DNA of 64,000 bases from Alviniconcha marisindica (taxonomy: Eukaryota; Mollusca; Gastropoda; Provannidae). The stretch is taken from contig JABMCL010001555.1 of NCBI GenBank assembly GCA_018857735.1, positions 1,267,501 to 1,331,500 on the forward strand. The letters are read 5' to 3'. A program made the translations under genes and the position numbers. Below, one piece after another: positions 1 to 10,969 of the stretch (position 1 is its first letter; each line of letters starts with the position of its first letter). The notes beneath the pieces were generated by a model. The model did no database searches. It saw nothing but the letters and a program-made list of their open reading frames with translations, and was not told the origin of the DNA.

Positions 1-145
1 CTGGCGGTGTTAGTGTAGCGTTAGGTATAGTCTCCCTCTTCCCCCACCTCCCGCTGGGATTTCGGTCCCAGCCAGTACCTCTTTGGAAACAACTCTGCGT
101 TAAACCAGTTAACCAACCAACCAACAGAGGAACTATATGTGTATG
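1..145. repeat. Dispersed repeat fragment at the left edge
   Basis: The stretch resembles 4995-5045: both read 'gtagcg', then 'taggtata', then 'ctccctct' and a C-rich run. It ends in a short 'accaacca' run. The same kind of sequence recurs inside SINE-like copies elsewhere in the window, so it is most likely a truncated retroelement and not a gene. Confidence 0.4.
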
Positions 146-402
146 CTATTGCTGTGGTGTGAATTAGTATTTCTGAAGGCGACATTGCGCGTTTTTGTGC
201 CAGGTAAGTCGATAGTTCTGTCCGACCAGGTCCCCGCACACGCATTATGCGTAAAATGGAACCGATCGAACTGAAGAAGAAGAAAAAAAACATCAGTTAT
301 AAGGCCCTTATCGACAGCAATGTAATAAAAAATAGACACCCAGTCGTCTTTCACTCCATTTCTGGTCTTGTATGTTAGATATCGACGTTTGAGGGCCGCC
401 AT
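133..402 (-). CDS. Candidate small ORF or first exon (unrecognised)
   Basis: I do not recognise this protein. On the minus strand an ATG at 402 lies in an AAAATGGCGGCC context, which is both a good start context and a YY1-type motif often found at animal first exons. The frame reads MAALKRRYLTYKTRNG and stays open for 89 codons. A strong pyrimidine tract ending in CAG (minus strand, about 295-273) lies inside it, so the ORF may be part exon and part intron. Its 3' part runs into repeat sequence. The gene would leave the window on the left. It may instead be chance or non-coding transcript sequence. Confidence 0.22.
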   Translation of the reverse strand: MAALKRRYLTYKTRNGVKDDWVSIFYYIAVDKGLITDVFFLLLQFDRFHFTHNACAGTWSDRTIDLPGTKTRNVAFRNTNSHHSNSIHI

Positions 403-1723
403 TTTGTGCCAAACGGCCTGTAGCAGCGAGATTCACGAACAAGGCCGGAATGCGAGGCAAGTATCAAACAGGCCTACTTGCATCGCGAGTCAGTCCGTTT
501 TTTGCTCTTCATTTCTTCCAGAAAAATGTAGCATACTTAGTTAACATCTATTTCCCAGTATGACATGGATTTTTGATCGAATTGTTGATACATGTATTGA
601 TAATAATAACAAAGATTTGGCGCCATGAATTTTGACGATCTTTATAGAGACTAGTCGCCCCAACGAAAAGGAAAGAACTAGATCTAGCTGCACCAGAGAG
701 TAATTATACCGTACTCTGTTTTGATAACTAGATCTGGTACGTTATGTGCTTTTGCAGCTAGTGGACAAACGATACCCTTTAAAGGTTATTCGCGTACTAT
801 TCGGCGCACGCTCATTTGCTTATATTTCAGATATATTTGAATTTATTTCATTTGTCCTTTGCGTTGCCTCGCGATCTGATCGATGTTCAATTAATTAGCG
901 TCTGCAAATAAAATGGAATCACGTGTTTGTTTCCATACTTTATGCATTTGATGTTGCTCATCTTGTTCATGCTTGATACGTGGGTTACTATAACTATGCA
1001 GGTGTTCGTACCGGTGAAAATAATATGAATAATTAGGACTTGGTGGATATATGATGTTTTTGTTTGTTTGTTTTGAACATGTGATGCTAGTTGCTACAAA
1101 TGTGATGCTAATAGTAATACGGCTGGTAATTGTTTTTTTGTTTTGTGTATGTGACACAACCATGGTTGATTAACCATCCTGGTTGAGATATTATGTGTGA
1201 ACATGTCATGTTGTTTAAGGCAGTTTATTTACTTAATCTTGTTTGCGTGTGGCTTGCTCTTTTCAAACGCTCTGAATATGCTCTGTCATTAAGGACCGGC
1301 ATTTTTTGCACGCATGTTACGAATTGACATTATTTGAGATTTCTTGCTCGTCGATATAGCCCATTTGGAGAGTGTTTCTGTCAAGTGTCTGTCTGTCTCT
1401 CTCTCTTCTTTTCTCTCCGGCCGCCATTTGCATTTTGATTTTGTTATAGGCCTACAGGCTATACTATCTCACCTTTACAAATACAAGGGCCAAGGTGGTG
1501 CTGTGATTGTATTCAAAATGATGTAGCGACGTTAGCTGCTTAAGTTTAGAAAACACGGTCTGCAGTCCAGAACAATTTTAAGTTTTGGAAGGTACCATTG
1601 ATTTTGTGTTGATTCAACATGCATGGACATATCACGATTCCTAAACTTTGTCACACCTTCGTCAGACATAAAGTTCAGGAACCGTGATAATATGTGCATG
1701 CATGTGTGTGCGCGTTTGTGTGT

Positions 1724-1726
<3 letters not shown>
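403..1726. other. No gene recognised; CpG-containing unique sequence
   Basis: The first 300 bases hold many CpG dinucleotides, which fits a promoter beside the ORF at 133-402. The rest is AT-rich with short unsupported ORFs. I see no known domain and no repeat family. Confidence 0.3.

Positions 1727-1774
<48 letters not shown>
1727..1774. repeat. (TG)n-(GA)n microsatellite
   Basis: An uninterrupted TG run passes directly into a GA run. Confidence 0.9.
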
Positions 1775-2523
1775 TGGGGGGAGGGGATGAAATGTCCCAA
1801 AACTGACTGTATCAGTCGTGAAAAGAGGCAGCGTGATCATTAGTAAAGCACTACTTTAATTACTATTTAATTATTAAAATTGACGTAAAATCCAAAGCGG
1901 CACTTTAAAACAAAATCTTTTTATTGCATGATCTCTGAGCGAGCCGTGACAAACATGAGTGTGATACATTAACTGTTACTCGCAGCTTTGAGTCGTATGC
2001 TTTGGAAGCCGTGATGCGCTTTTGTCATGCAGGCTTCATGTACGTAGGCCTATACGTCGCCATTTTGACTGACACTGTAGGCCTATTTTTACGTAGTGAC
2101 CTACGTGACGTCTCGGCAACATAAATCCGTATTTGGTTTAAAGGAACTCTCCTTCAGTGGCTAAACTTCTGTTGTGCTTAGAGGGGGTTAAACGAGCATC
2201 ATCAGTGTTAAACGTTTTGTGATTGAACATGCCGTTGATTTTATAACGATTTTAGAAGAGGACTTTCCCAGACAGTGTTACTAACACTGTTTTCACGAGC
2301 TCTTTCCCGCGTTTCAGTATGACATTGATAGGATACCGGAACTTCTCGGTTTTGTGTACATGTCATGTATAAATTATTTTTGTCAATGTTTATTTTTTAA
2401 ATCTGGACAGTCTGTGTGAAATAGTTTCATTTTCCTAACGTTTTCATAACGGAAATAAACTGATAGTGTTTGAAATTGCCAAGATGAACATTGAAATGAT
2501 GTCTAGCGTTCTTTCAAACATTT
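1775..2523. other. No gene recognised
   Basis: AT-rich sequence with no long ORF, tandem array or recognisable element. Confidence 0.3.
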
Positions 2524-2749
2524 TAGGGTGGCCTGGGGGAAATTCATCCAAACAGGTATGTTTGATTCCCAGGCACGCTTCGAGACACGATTCTGTCACA
2601 CTGGCTCAACCAACACAAGCTTGTTGTGGTTTGTAGACACCTTCGACCAATCGCAGACTAGTATACAACACAGTTACCCATGTGATTTCATGAATATGAA
2701 AGAAAACATTATTTTTCTGAGAAATGAGTGAACAACTACTGGTGAGGTT

Positions 2750-2885
2750 GACAAAACTGATGGAACAGAACTAGGGAAATGTATTCACCTATACGATTAA
2801 ACACAAGGAAACAAAGAAACACAAGCGCTTTCGACGGAAAAGTGTCTTGGTCAGGTGCAAGAAAAATAGATAATAATAAAATAAG
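2750..2885. mobile_element. Penelope-like terminal fragment
   Basis: It shares a long stretch, including 'acacaagcgctttcgac', with 45231-45330. On the minus strand it has the CTGA...GAAA layout seen in Penelope-like element termini. There is no ORF. It lies inside the TIR element. Confidence 0.35.
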
Positions 2886-2944
2886 AAGGAAGCAAAGAAG
2901 AAGATGGACAAGAAGAAGCTGATGTAAATTTAAAAAAAATTAAG

Positions 2945-3040
2945 AATGGATATTTCAATTCAATTCAATTAAAAAAACTTTAATCATCCCACAAGGGGCA
3001 ATTTTGTTGTGGTCATGGCGGGCTCATAAAAAAAAAATAT
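2945..3040 (-). mobile_element. LINE 3' tail with (AATTG)n end
   Basis: On the minus strand it reads 'ttgccccttgtgggatgatt', a T-run, and then repeated AATTG. This is a typical non-LTR retrotransposon 3' end with a pentamer tail. No reverse transcriptase is present. Confidence 0.45.
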
Positions 3041-3235
3041 ATAAAAAAAATACATAAAGTTAAGAGAACAATACAACAAACACAACATCACCAATAAAAG
3101 AGACTGACTTATTTTAACCATAGTAAAGTTATGAATATAGAACAACTGTGACTTCATCATAAAATGATAATGAAGTTAAGATCACATACTTGTAAAACAA
3201 TTAATTGAAGTATCACACACAGCAGTTAAAACAGT

Positions 3236-3236
3236 A

Positions 3237-3293
<57 letters not shown>

Positions 3294-3321
3294 GGCACAG
3301 TGACACACACACACACACACA
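3236..3321. repeat. (CA)n microsatellite
   Basis: A CA run of about 55 bp, a short interruption, then a second CA run. Confidence 0.9.
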
Positions 3322-3711
3322 TATGCAGATTTAAAACAACGTCATCAAAATGACGAAAATTAGGAAGATTATTAAGTGGGCTGATCGTGGCAAACATTGA
3401 ACTTCAAAACAAACAAGATCTGCCAGCAGTATGTCGGTCCTTGCTTTTAGAACAACCCACACTATGGTGTGTTTTTTTCCAAGCGAATAGCAAGGCTCCC
3501 AAAGTAGAACAGGTTTTCCCATACGCTACTTGTAACAGTCACTCCTTTGTTGTTTTGTTTGTGGACCAGTCCATTATGAAGCTGATGTTACAGTTTGGAA
3601 AAGTTCAATCGTAGGGGTTGATGCATAGTATTGAGTACAGTTCACAAGGTGTTTGGATGGCCTAAGTTCCCCCAACCGAGCGAGTGGACGAATTTCCCCC
3701 ATGCCACCCTA

Positions 3712-4560
3712 AGTGTTTGGCTCAATAAAATGATGGCAAAATCATTTCGATGTCATTACGATATCAATAATTTGACGCAAGATTATAGAAAGGTGAAGGA
3801 AGAGTTGAAGGATACAATGGCTCTAGAAACAGTTACTGATGGCAAGAATGACAAAACTGAAAAGAATGACTAGGAATATGTACACAAGAGAACAAGGGAC
3901 GCAACATGTGTTTTGTTTTGTGTGCCACCTTCTTTTGTGTTAATAGATAATAAATACACACCCTTTGAACAAAAGCAACGAAGAACTGAGAATGAAACAG
4001 TGGTGTTTATATCTTTATAGTTCTTTTCCATTTTTTTGAAGATTATGCAGTCAAAGCAGAGATAATTTGGAGTTACTACCATTTATCTTCAGAGGACCAA
4101 AATAAAAAGAATGTTTAGCTCGACTGGCAAGAGACCGACAATGTAGATACAGGTCGTGGCTGGTAAACCTGGGTGACCAGGTGGAGAGGTGGAGAGAGCG
4201 GTGCACAAGGTTAGACGTCTGCGATAGGAAACTGGCAATGCTGTTACTGGACAAGTTAAAGAAAAGGTTCCTGATACTTCTTTTTTGATTGATAGGAGTA
4301 GTCTACCCAAACCATACGTTTAAATATCCTACTAAGTACTACCTGTTTGCGTAAGTGTGCGTTTCTGGTGTGCCACCGCCGGTAGGTTTTTCTTTTCTTT
4401 TCATTATTATTATTATGGTGTCTAAAATATTTCCTGTGGTAGCGTCGGATCAATACGCTGAGAAACAATTGTCACCCAACACTTTGCACCTCGGTCCATC
4501 GCCGGGCATTATTAGTAAATGGCAGCTACAGGCCGGTCTCATCCACTATAGTGAAGTACA
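3712..4560. other. No gene recognised
   Basis: The short ORFs lack splice context or known motifs. Confidence 0.3.
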
Positions 4561-4630
4561 CATAACAATAACAATATACTTTGTTAATCCCAGTGGGAAA
4601 TTAAATAGCACGATTAGGAGATTTATTCAT
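4561..4630. mobile_element. LINE-like tail
   Basis: 'acaataacaata' is followed by 'ctttgttaatcccagtggg', resembling the 3' end of a non-LTR element next to a simple-repeat tail. Confidence 0.35.
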
Positions 4631-4796
4631 AGAAAGACATAAAATTATTCACACACTCATAAGTTAAGTTGCCCGACAGATTATTACGCCTGAGCAGATT
4701 ACGTGCCTGAGACAACGCCAATCAAAAAGTTGTACCACCTGATTTTTTTCTCTCTTCTTATTCTTAAGTGATACGCAAATTCCTATAGTATTTGCG

Positions 4797-5105
4797 TGAA
4801 CTGGTTTGGCCTAGCGGTAAGGTGTTAGGCTGGTAAGCAGAAGGACCTCGATTCAATACCGCTTCGGCTCTCCTTTCTCTTCAAAAAGGTTGTGGTTTGT
4901 GGACACTGTCTTGTGACTTTGTCCATCACTTCCTACTGAAACATTAAAATGGCTCTCATCGCTGCCCATCTTAATGCAGGAATCATTCTGGTGGTGACCG
5001 TGTAGCGATAGGTATATAATCTCCCTCTCCCGCCACCTCCATACCCCCTTCTCCCCATCCCTAATAAGCCGTACGGTTTCTGTGGACGTTAAGCACCACA
5101 TTTAT
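4797..5105 (+). mobile_element. tRNA-headed SINE
   Basis: The head contains TGGCCTAGCGG, matching a polymerase III A box, and a degenerate B box at 'cctcgattcaatacc'. The body ends in 'taataagccgtacggtttct' and 'gtggacgttaagcacca', which recurs at 5150, 11500, 12145, 15480, 22880 (reverse) and 24730. The shared body with a tRNA-like head identifies a SINE family. Confidence 0.5.
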
Positions 5106-5114
5106 TTATAGTAT

Positions 5115-5275
5115 TTTCAGAGTTCAGGAGCTGGGCCGGGGCTTTCCGTCCCAGTGAGCCTTACGGTTTCTGTGGATGTAAAGCAATATTGAACCATGCT
5201 TCGGCATTGGTCACAGTTTGTCCCTAATAATGTAATATGTCAACCTACATCCGAGGACATGAAGCTCTACGTCAT
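5115..5275 (+). mobile_element. SINE body fragment
   Basis: It carries 'gttcaggagctg', 'cttacggtttctgtggatgt', 'ccatgcttcggcattggtca' and 'tccctaataatgtaatatgt', in the same order as the copies at 11435-11605 and, reversed, 22755-22950. Confidence 0.5.
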
Positions 5276-6087
5276 CGTCATATATTTGAGTAATGTGATG
5301 AGAAAAGTGCACTGTCAGTCACAGAAACACTGGAATAGTTTCAACGGCAACAGTGGGGAAACTTCTGGGACAGGGTGCACGGTATACTGGCTTTTCTGAC
5401 TGCGTATATATATATATACCATCTTGAACTGATTTGGAAAAACTTGTAATCAGCATAAGACTTGAACCAGTTGAAGCTAACTTACTGAGACTGTGAAAGA
5501 CAAGCCGGCAGTGGCATGACCGCAAGGCTTTAAATGAAAGTGTTGAGTGTGGGAGTCACATCGTAGAAACAATGATAACAGCCGATATTTTTGAAGTAAT
5601 AGTGCACTGTCTCAACATAACTTATTTGAAAGTGCCTGACATAGTTCTGTTATAGGCGTTTTATTATTCATGTGTGCCTTTCTAGGCTGTGAGTGTGTGT
5701 GTGTGTGTGTGTGGATGGGTGGGTGGGTGTAAGTGGGTGCTCTGACATTTCTCAACCACAAAAATGCAAACACCGCTCTCTAATGATGCTTATCAAGACA
5801 TATCGATGACAGCAGCAATTAATTTAAAACCCACCTTCGGTGATGCTGTTGGCAGACCAGGGAAGTCTGAGAGGTCATTGAAAAGCATGTCTGGTCATGA
5901 GATTAGTTTACATATGTGTATAACCACAGCGCATGTTAATTTGACATGTACGGTTCTCTGATCAGATGTTTAGACAGCATGTTTTGAGGGCTTTGTTGGC
6001 TTTAAAATACAATGGATGCCAAAAGACATAATTAAAAAATAAAAATAGAAAAAGGTGTTAAATAAAAAAAATGCTTTTATTTTTTCT
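5276..6087. other. No gene recognised
   Basis: Contains a short AT run near 5405 and a GT run at 5693-5715. No supportable gene. Confidence 0.3.
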
Positions 6088-6610
6088 CATAAAGTTGGTA
6101 GTTGATCACCTTCATTTCATCCATTTTTCTTTCTGTTTTTCTTTTCTGGAAACATTTTTATCATGGCAAACAACAACCCTGTCATACGGTGTTTCAGTGT
6201 CATTTATTAAATAAATGTCTTATGTGTTTTGATTCCCCCCACAAAGTTGGCAGTTATCACCTTCGTTTCATACTTTTTTGAAACATTTTATCATGGTAAA
6301 CAGCAACCCTGCCATCCGGCATTTCAACATTAAATAAATGACTTGTGTGTTTTGATCTTTTCCCCCACAAAGTTGGCAATTTGCCACCTTTGTTTCATCC
6401 TTTTTTTTTCTTTCTTTTTTTGAAAACATTTTTATCATGGTGAACAGCAACCCTGCCATCTGGCGTTTCAACATTAAATAAATGACTTCTGTGTGTTTTT
6501 ATTTCCCCCCACAAAGTTGGCAATTGATTGCCTTTGTTTCATCCTTTTTTCTTTGTTTTGAAAAAAAATTGTCATGGCAAAAGCATGCCATCCAGTGTTC
6601 CAGTGTGATT
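6088..6610. repeat. Tandem repeat, about 4 units of 125-150 bp
   Basis: Units begin with 'acaaagttggcagttatcac' or a variant and contain 'cagcaaccctgccatc' and 'ttaaataaatgact'. They are diverged and drop off on the right. Confidence 0.7.
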
Positions 6611-6869
6611 GAGGATTTTGTTTCAAAATACTTGGTTGATTTTATTTTCCATTTAAATTTGCTTGTGTCAGTGACATTTAGCGGGACTCAACTGTAGAGA
6701 AAACACCATCCAGTGTCACAGTCGACTGCCTGTGACCATTACCAACAGCCATTTGATCTCACTCCTCGGTGACGCAACATGCAACACTGGTGCCAGGTAT
6801 CAAAGAGGTGATGAGTGCAGTTATTCGGGCGAACTAGCTGTTTGTCATCAGCAGCAAGTCATGTTATCC

Positions 6870-6985
6870 ATTGTTACCTCTGTGTGTGTATGTGTGTGTG
6901 TGTGCATGTATGCACTTAGAATAGTCTCTGTGGATAATTCTGTCAGATTTTGTGCTTTATAAATGTTTAAATATTATTAAAATCA
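6870..6985 (+). mobile_element. Retroelement tail after a GT microsatellite
   Basis: A GT run is followed by 'cacttagaatagtctctgtg' and 'tttataaatgtttaaatatt'. The same order appears at 30760-30835, so this is a repeated 3' tail. Confidence 0.4.
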
Positions 6986-7332
6986 GAAATTAATAACAAA
7001 TCAAGGGAGCATTTTGAAGCAAAATCATTGTGTGTTTTTAATTTCTCTCTTCCATCACTTGGATAATACTCGAGTATGACAAATGTTGGAGTTGAGTCAA
7101 TTTTGTTTCTGAAATTAGCCTTACATTATATATGTTCCAGAGTCTGTGACGTAGTGTATGTGTATGAATGGTGATAACTTACTCTGTGAAGAAATTTATT
7201 AAGGGAGTGGTAATCAAGTTTAATCATGCACTGATTGCATGTGTGTATGCATGCATGCAGGTGTCAGTAACTTAATTGTGAAAAGATTTACTAAGTGATC
7301 AAGAGACCTATTCAGGGTTCATTGCGCAGTTA

Positions 7333-7378
<46 letters not shown>
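7333..7378. repeat. (GT)n microsatellite
   Basis: Uninterrupted GT run. Confidence 0.9.
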
Positions 7379-7670
7379 ATGTATGTGTTTATGTGAAGAG
7401 AAATTGATGTGCACAGATTTGTGTGTATGTGTGTGCATACACATACACAGGTGCATGGAAACTGACAACTTCCTTTGTGAAATGATCTACTGTTATTCAA
7501 GTTTATTAATCCATGAACTGATTAAGTTTCATCATGTGTGTGTTTGTGTATATGCATGAGTACATTATGTTTGTACAGACATGCATGTGTGTGTGTGTGT
7601 GTATAAACAAGTGAACTTACTTTTTGATCTGATCATTAAAATTGTTGACTGATATTCATGTTTCTGTATT

Positions 7671-7671
<1 letters not shown>

Positions 7672-7722
<51 letters not shown>
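7672..7722. repeat. (GT)n microsatellite
   Basis: Uninterrupted GT run. Confidence 0.9.
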
Positions 7723-7724
<2 letters not shown>

Positions 7725-7725
<1 letters not shown>

Positions 7726-9520
7726 TAAGCATGTGTGAATCATAGATTAATGGTGGCTAAGGCTTGCACTTTTGCAAGTACTTACAGTTACAAACAATAA
7801 CCAAGGCAAACAAAAGCAAGGACAAATGACACATATGCACACTGATACATCCCACAAAAAGAGGAAACAGTGTACTAGTTAGCTCATGTCAAAATGAGAA
7901 AATAAATTGAAACAAGAGAATATAAACCCCACTGTCACAAACACCAGTTTGCACATGCAAAGCTCAACTGAAGGTATTATCATGCTAAGTATCCCAGATC
8001 TTATGATAACATCTGAAAAACGTCAGCATTGTCAGAAAATGTTAAATGCAAACTCCCTTGAATGCACGCTAAAATTGTCATGACCACACCCATATCTGTA
8101 ACAATCAGACGAAAGTCTGAACTCAATTTGTTAAAAACTAGTGAAGAAATTACAATTTTCAAAACAATCATCGTGAAATTTGATAGTAGTCACTGTCACG
8201 AGTATAAAAGCATAAACTGTAAATCTCAGTAGAGGCATGCAAAACAGTAACAATTTCACCATATTGCTTTTCCAGTTGCAAAAAACTGGAACTGCAACAA
8301 ATCTCCTCACATACACACCCACGTCATTATTTGTCCCTAAAATTTCAGCCTGACAGCTGAGAACATTCAGCCCCACATCACCATCAACCCAAGTCATGAA
8401 AAGCACCTTTAATATGACTGCACATGTACATCACAACCATGCAAAGTTTGAACCTGATGTGATACAGAAAAGAGAAAAAGTAAAAAAAAGTGTTAAAAAA
8501 AAAAGTGTTTGTCTCAGGCTCCTGTTCTATAAAAATATCATTAAGATCACAGAAACTGGTTTAAAAGCGTTCAAAGTTAATGGATCAGAACTGGCTGAGA
8601 GAACAACTGCCAACTGTACCTCTCTGGTGCTCCTTTGGTCTTAAGTTTGGTCAGTGTCACAAGTACTGGTATGAAAGTGTAGAGTTCAATGGCTGTTATC
8701 ATAGTTTGTGAGAAAAAGCCAACACTAAAAATGCATAGCCGTCAACCCCTTTTGGGACTAAACCTTAGTCCAGAGTTTGTGAGCCTGTATTTCCCTTATG
8801 CAGGCTAGGGTCTTTTGTTTTTTTGCTGGAAGCAGCAGCATTTTGAATTCCAACCGGCACATATGGCACTGCAAGGAAGAAGCAATGTTGTGCTAAATAC
8901 ACATGCACGACTTCAAATCTCACTTCCTATCAGATTTCTTAGCCTATTGCACTAGGCCAGTCGGTGTGCATTTGGCGATGGCATGTGTCGGCCGCTCATT
9001 CGACAGTTTTTCAGTCTCTTTGCTCAGTTTAAAACAACAACAAAATCTCATGAAAATTATGTTTTCCTGTATCATTTCCCAGTATGGCCATATCTCCCCA
9101 AAATAATGAAAAAAATGTATTTTATGCTGGTAAACTGTATGGGTTGACAGGTATGAAAATGTTCTTTTTTCCACAGAAGTGGCATAAATCTGCTTGAATT
9201 TACATGCGGCATCATCCCACACTGGAAAACAAACATGATGTTCACCAGCATATTTTAATATATTCCTCACAGTAATTACAATCTGCTTATTCATCTGATG
9301 GTAATACCACATGAAAACTACACACCTCTGCATAACCATAATATTTACACCACATTGGACAAAACAGGTTTTGTACCAAATCATGTTGTTCACATAAAAA
9401 CATCTGATGCTTATTGTCAGATCATGAATTACAAACATAAATAATGATTCTTTCTTTCGATCCTGATGACATCCCCCCCCACCACACACACCCTCTCTAC
9501 ACCCAATAACACACAAGCAT
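7725..9520 (-). other. Probable 3' flank or UTR of the SFT2 gene
   Basis: Mostly unique AT-rich sequence directly downstream of the minus-strand SFT2 stop codon. There is no clear canonical AATAAA near the stop; an ATTAAA occurs on the minus strand at 8408-8413. The 190-codon minus-strand ORF at 8944-9516 has no recognisable motif, and I do not call it a gene. Confidence 0.3.
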
Positions 9521-9539
9521 TAACATGATGTATTCACAT

Positions 9540-9672
9540 GTACGCGCATGCACACACACAAACACCCACACACAAACACGTGTATACGCATTCACATGCA
9601 GATGGGCACACACATACACACACACATACACATGTATACACAGTCACATACAGACAGGCGCACACACATCAC
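9540..9672. repeat. Degenerate CA-rich microsatellite
   Basis: CA-rich sequence interrupted by short GTATA and CATG words, just 3' of the SFT2 stop codon. Confidence 0.8.
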
Positions 9673-9679
9673 ACATACT

Positions 9680-9785
9680 CTACACAGGCAGTGTTTTAGA
9701 CACAGTTTTGGAGGCAACAGCATAGAAAATGTTTGAGAAAAACTTGAGTCCTGTCTGTCCCCCTGGAATGTAGCTGACAATGTAC
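9680..9785 (-). CDS. SFT2D3: SFT2 exon 6 (last coding exon)
   Basis: The first base completes the split Trp. It continues YIVSYIPGGQTGLKFF and ends SKTVSKTLPV with TAG at 9682-9680. Its acceptor TTCCAG and first 20 nt are copied several times just upstream in a 44-bp array. The copy used here is the one that continues into the conserved C-terminus. Confidence 0.93.
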
Positions 9786-10915
9786 CTGGAACATATACAC
9801 ACACATAAAGAATGTAGCTGACAATGTACCTGGAACAAATACATGCACATAAAGAATGTAGCTGACAATGTACCTGGAACATATACACACACATAAAGAA
9901 TGTAGCTGACAATGTACCTGGAACATATACACACACATAAAGAATGTAGCTTACAATGTACCTGGAACGTGTCTGCACACATAATGAATGTAGCTGACAA
10001 TATTTTATAAACCCATCTTGAACACCTAATCAACACATAAAGTATACACATATAATGACTGTAACTGACAATATACCCCAAAACAACCACACCTACCATG
10101 AACACCCAAAGAGCACATTAACACACACATAGGGGTTTAATACATGATGAATGTAGCTGACAAAACACTTTGTACTGTCTGTGACAAACAGTTTTTATCT
10201 TTGATTCTTTGCCCGTAGCCGCCACAGAAAAACAACAACCAAAAACGAAAATTATAAAAATTAAAAATGGAGGTAGCAGAACCACAGGAGCATGTACAGT
10301 CTAATATCACAACACTGAATGAGCATGACAGGCACACAATGAATCACTGAACACAATCGCCAGGAAAGAGGAAGCAGCCCAGAGCCCCCCTCACACATAA
10401 GGACACTCACAATTCCATCCATACATACATAAACACACACACACACACGCACACACACACAGATCAGCAAGAGTCCAACACAAACATTTGATGAAAACTG
10501 CTTAACAGGGATGTGTCCTATCATGACCTACAGGTAATTGGAACAGAAGTGGCTAAGCGGATAAGGCACTGGACTCGGGAGTTAATGGTCTGCTCCCTGG
10601 TTAAGTCAGTAACCTCCTCCTATACTGTAATCCCTCAAAACAAAACTGAAAAGATTCAGACATGTCAGATGAACTCAAGTCCTCTGTGAGCATACAAATG
10701 CAAAAAAAACACCCAAAAAAAAACAATTGCAGACACACCTTAATGATCCTGTACATGCAGTAGTCCATGTCAAAGTAGATGAATTATGAAGACACTACAA
10801 TAACCCAGCATACACAGGGTCAGTAACCTCCTTTCCTGTGATCCCACAAAAGTATTTCTGAAAAGATTTGGATATCAGATGAGAGTATTTTTGAACTGAG
10901 GTCCCCCATGCAAAA

Positions 10916-10969
<54 letters not shown>

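Larger units (their letters stand above)
2524..3711. mobile_element. 1.2-kb TIR element with TA target duplication (candidate)
   Basis: The ends are inverted copies of each other. The left end (2526-2549) starts GGGTGGCCTGGGGGAAATTC, and the reverse complement of the right end (3686-3709) starts GGGTGGCATGGGGGAAATTC. Each is flanked by TA (2524-2525 and 3710-3711), as expected for Tc1/mariner-type insertion. No transposase is readable inside. The interior holds a Penelope-like fragment, a LINE tail and a CA microsatellite. It is most likely a non-autonomous element that captured other repeats; a chance inverted repeat is unlikely at this length. Confidence 0.55.

Noticed and set aside
4797..4870. 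A functional tRNA gene
   Set aside because: A and B boxes are present, but the B box is degenerate and no acceptor stem closes; it heads a SINE.
8944..9516. A 190-codon minus-strand ORF downstream of SFT2
   Set aside because: No motif or similarity I can see; amino-acid composition is that of AT-rich non-coding sequence. More likely 3' UTR.
9767..10000. CRISPR-like regular spacing of the 44-bp repeat
   Set aside because: There are no variable spacers; the whole unit repeats, and the locus is a eukaryotic intron.
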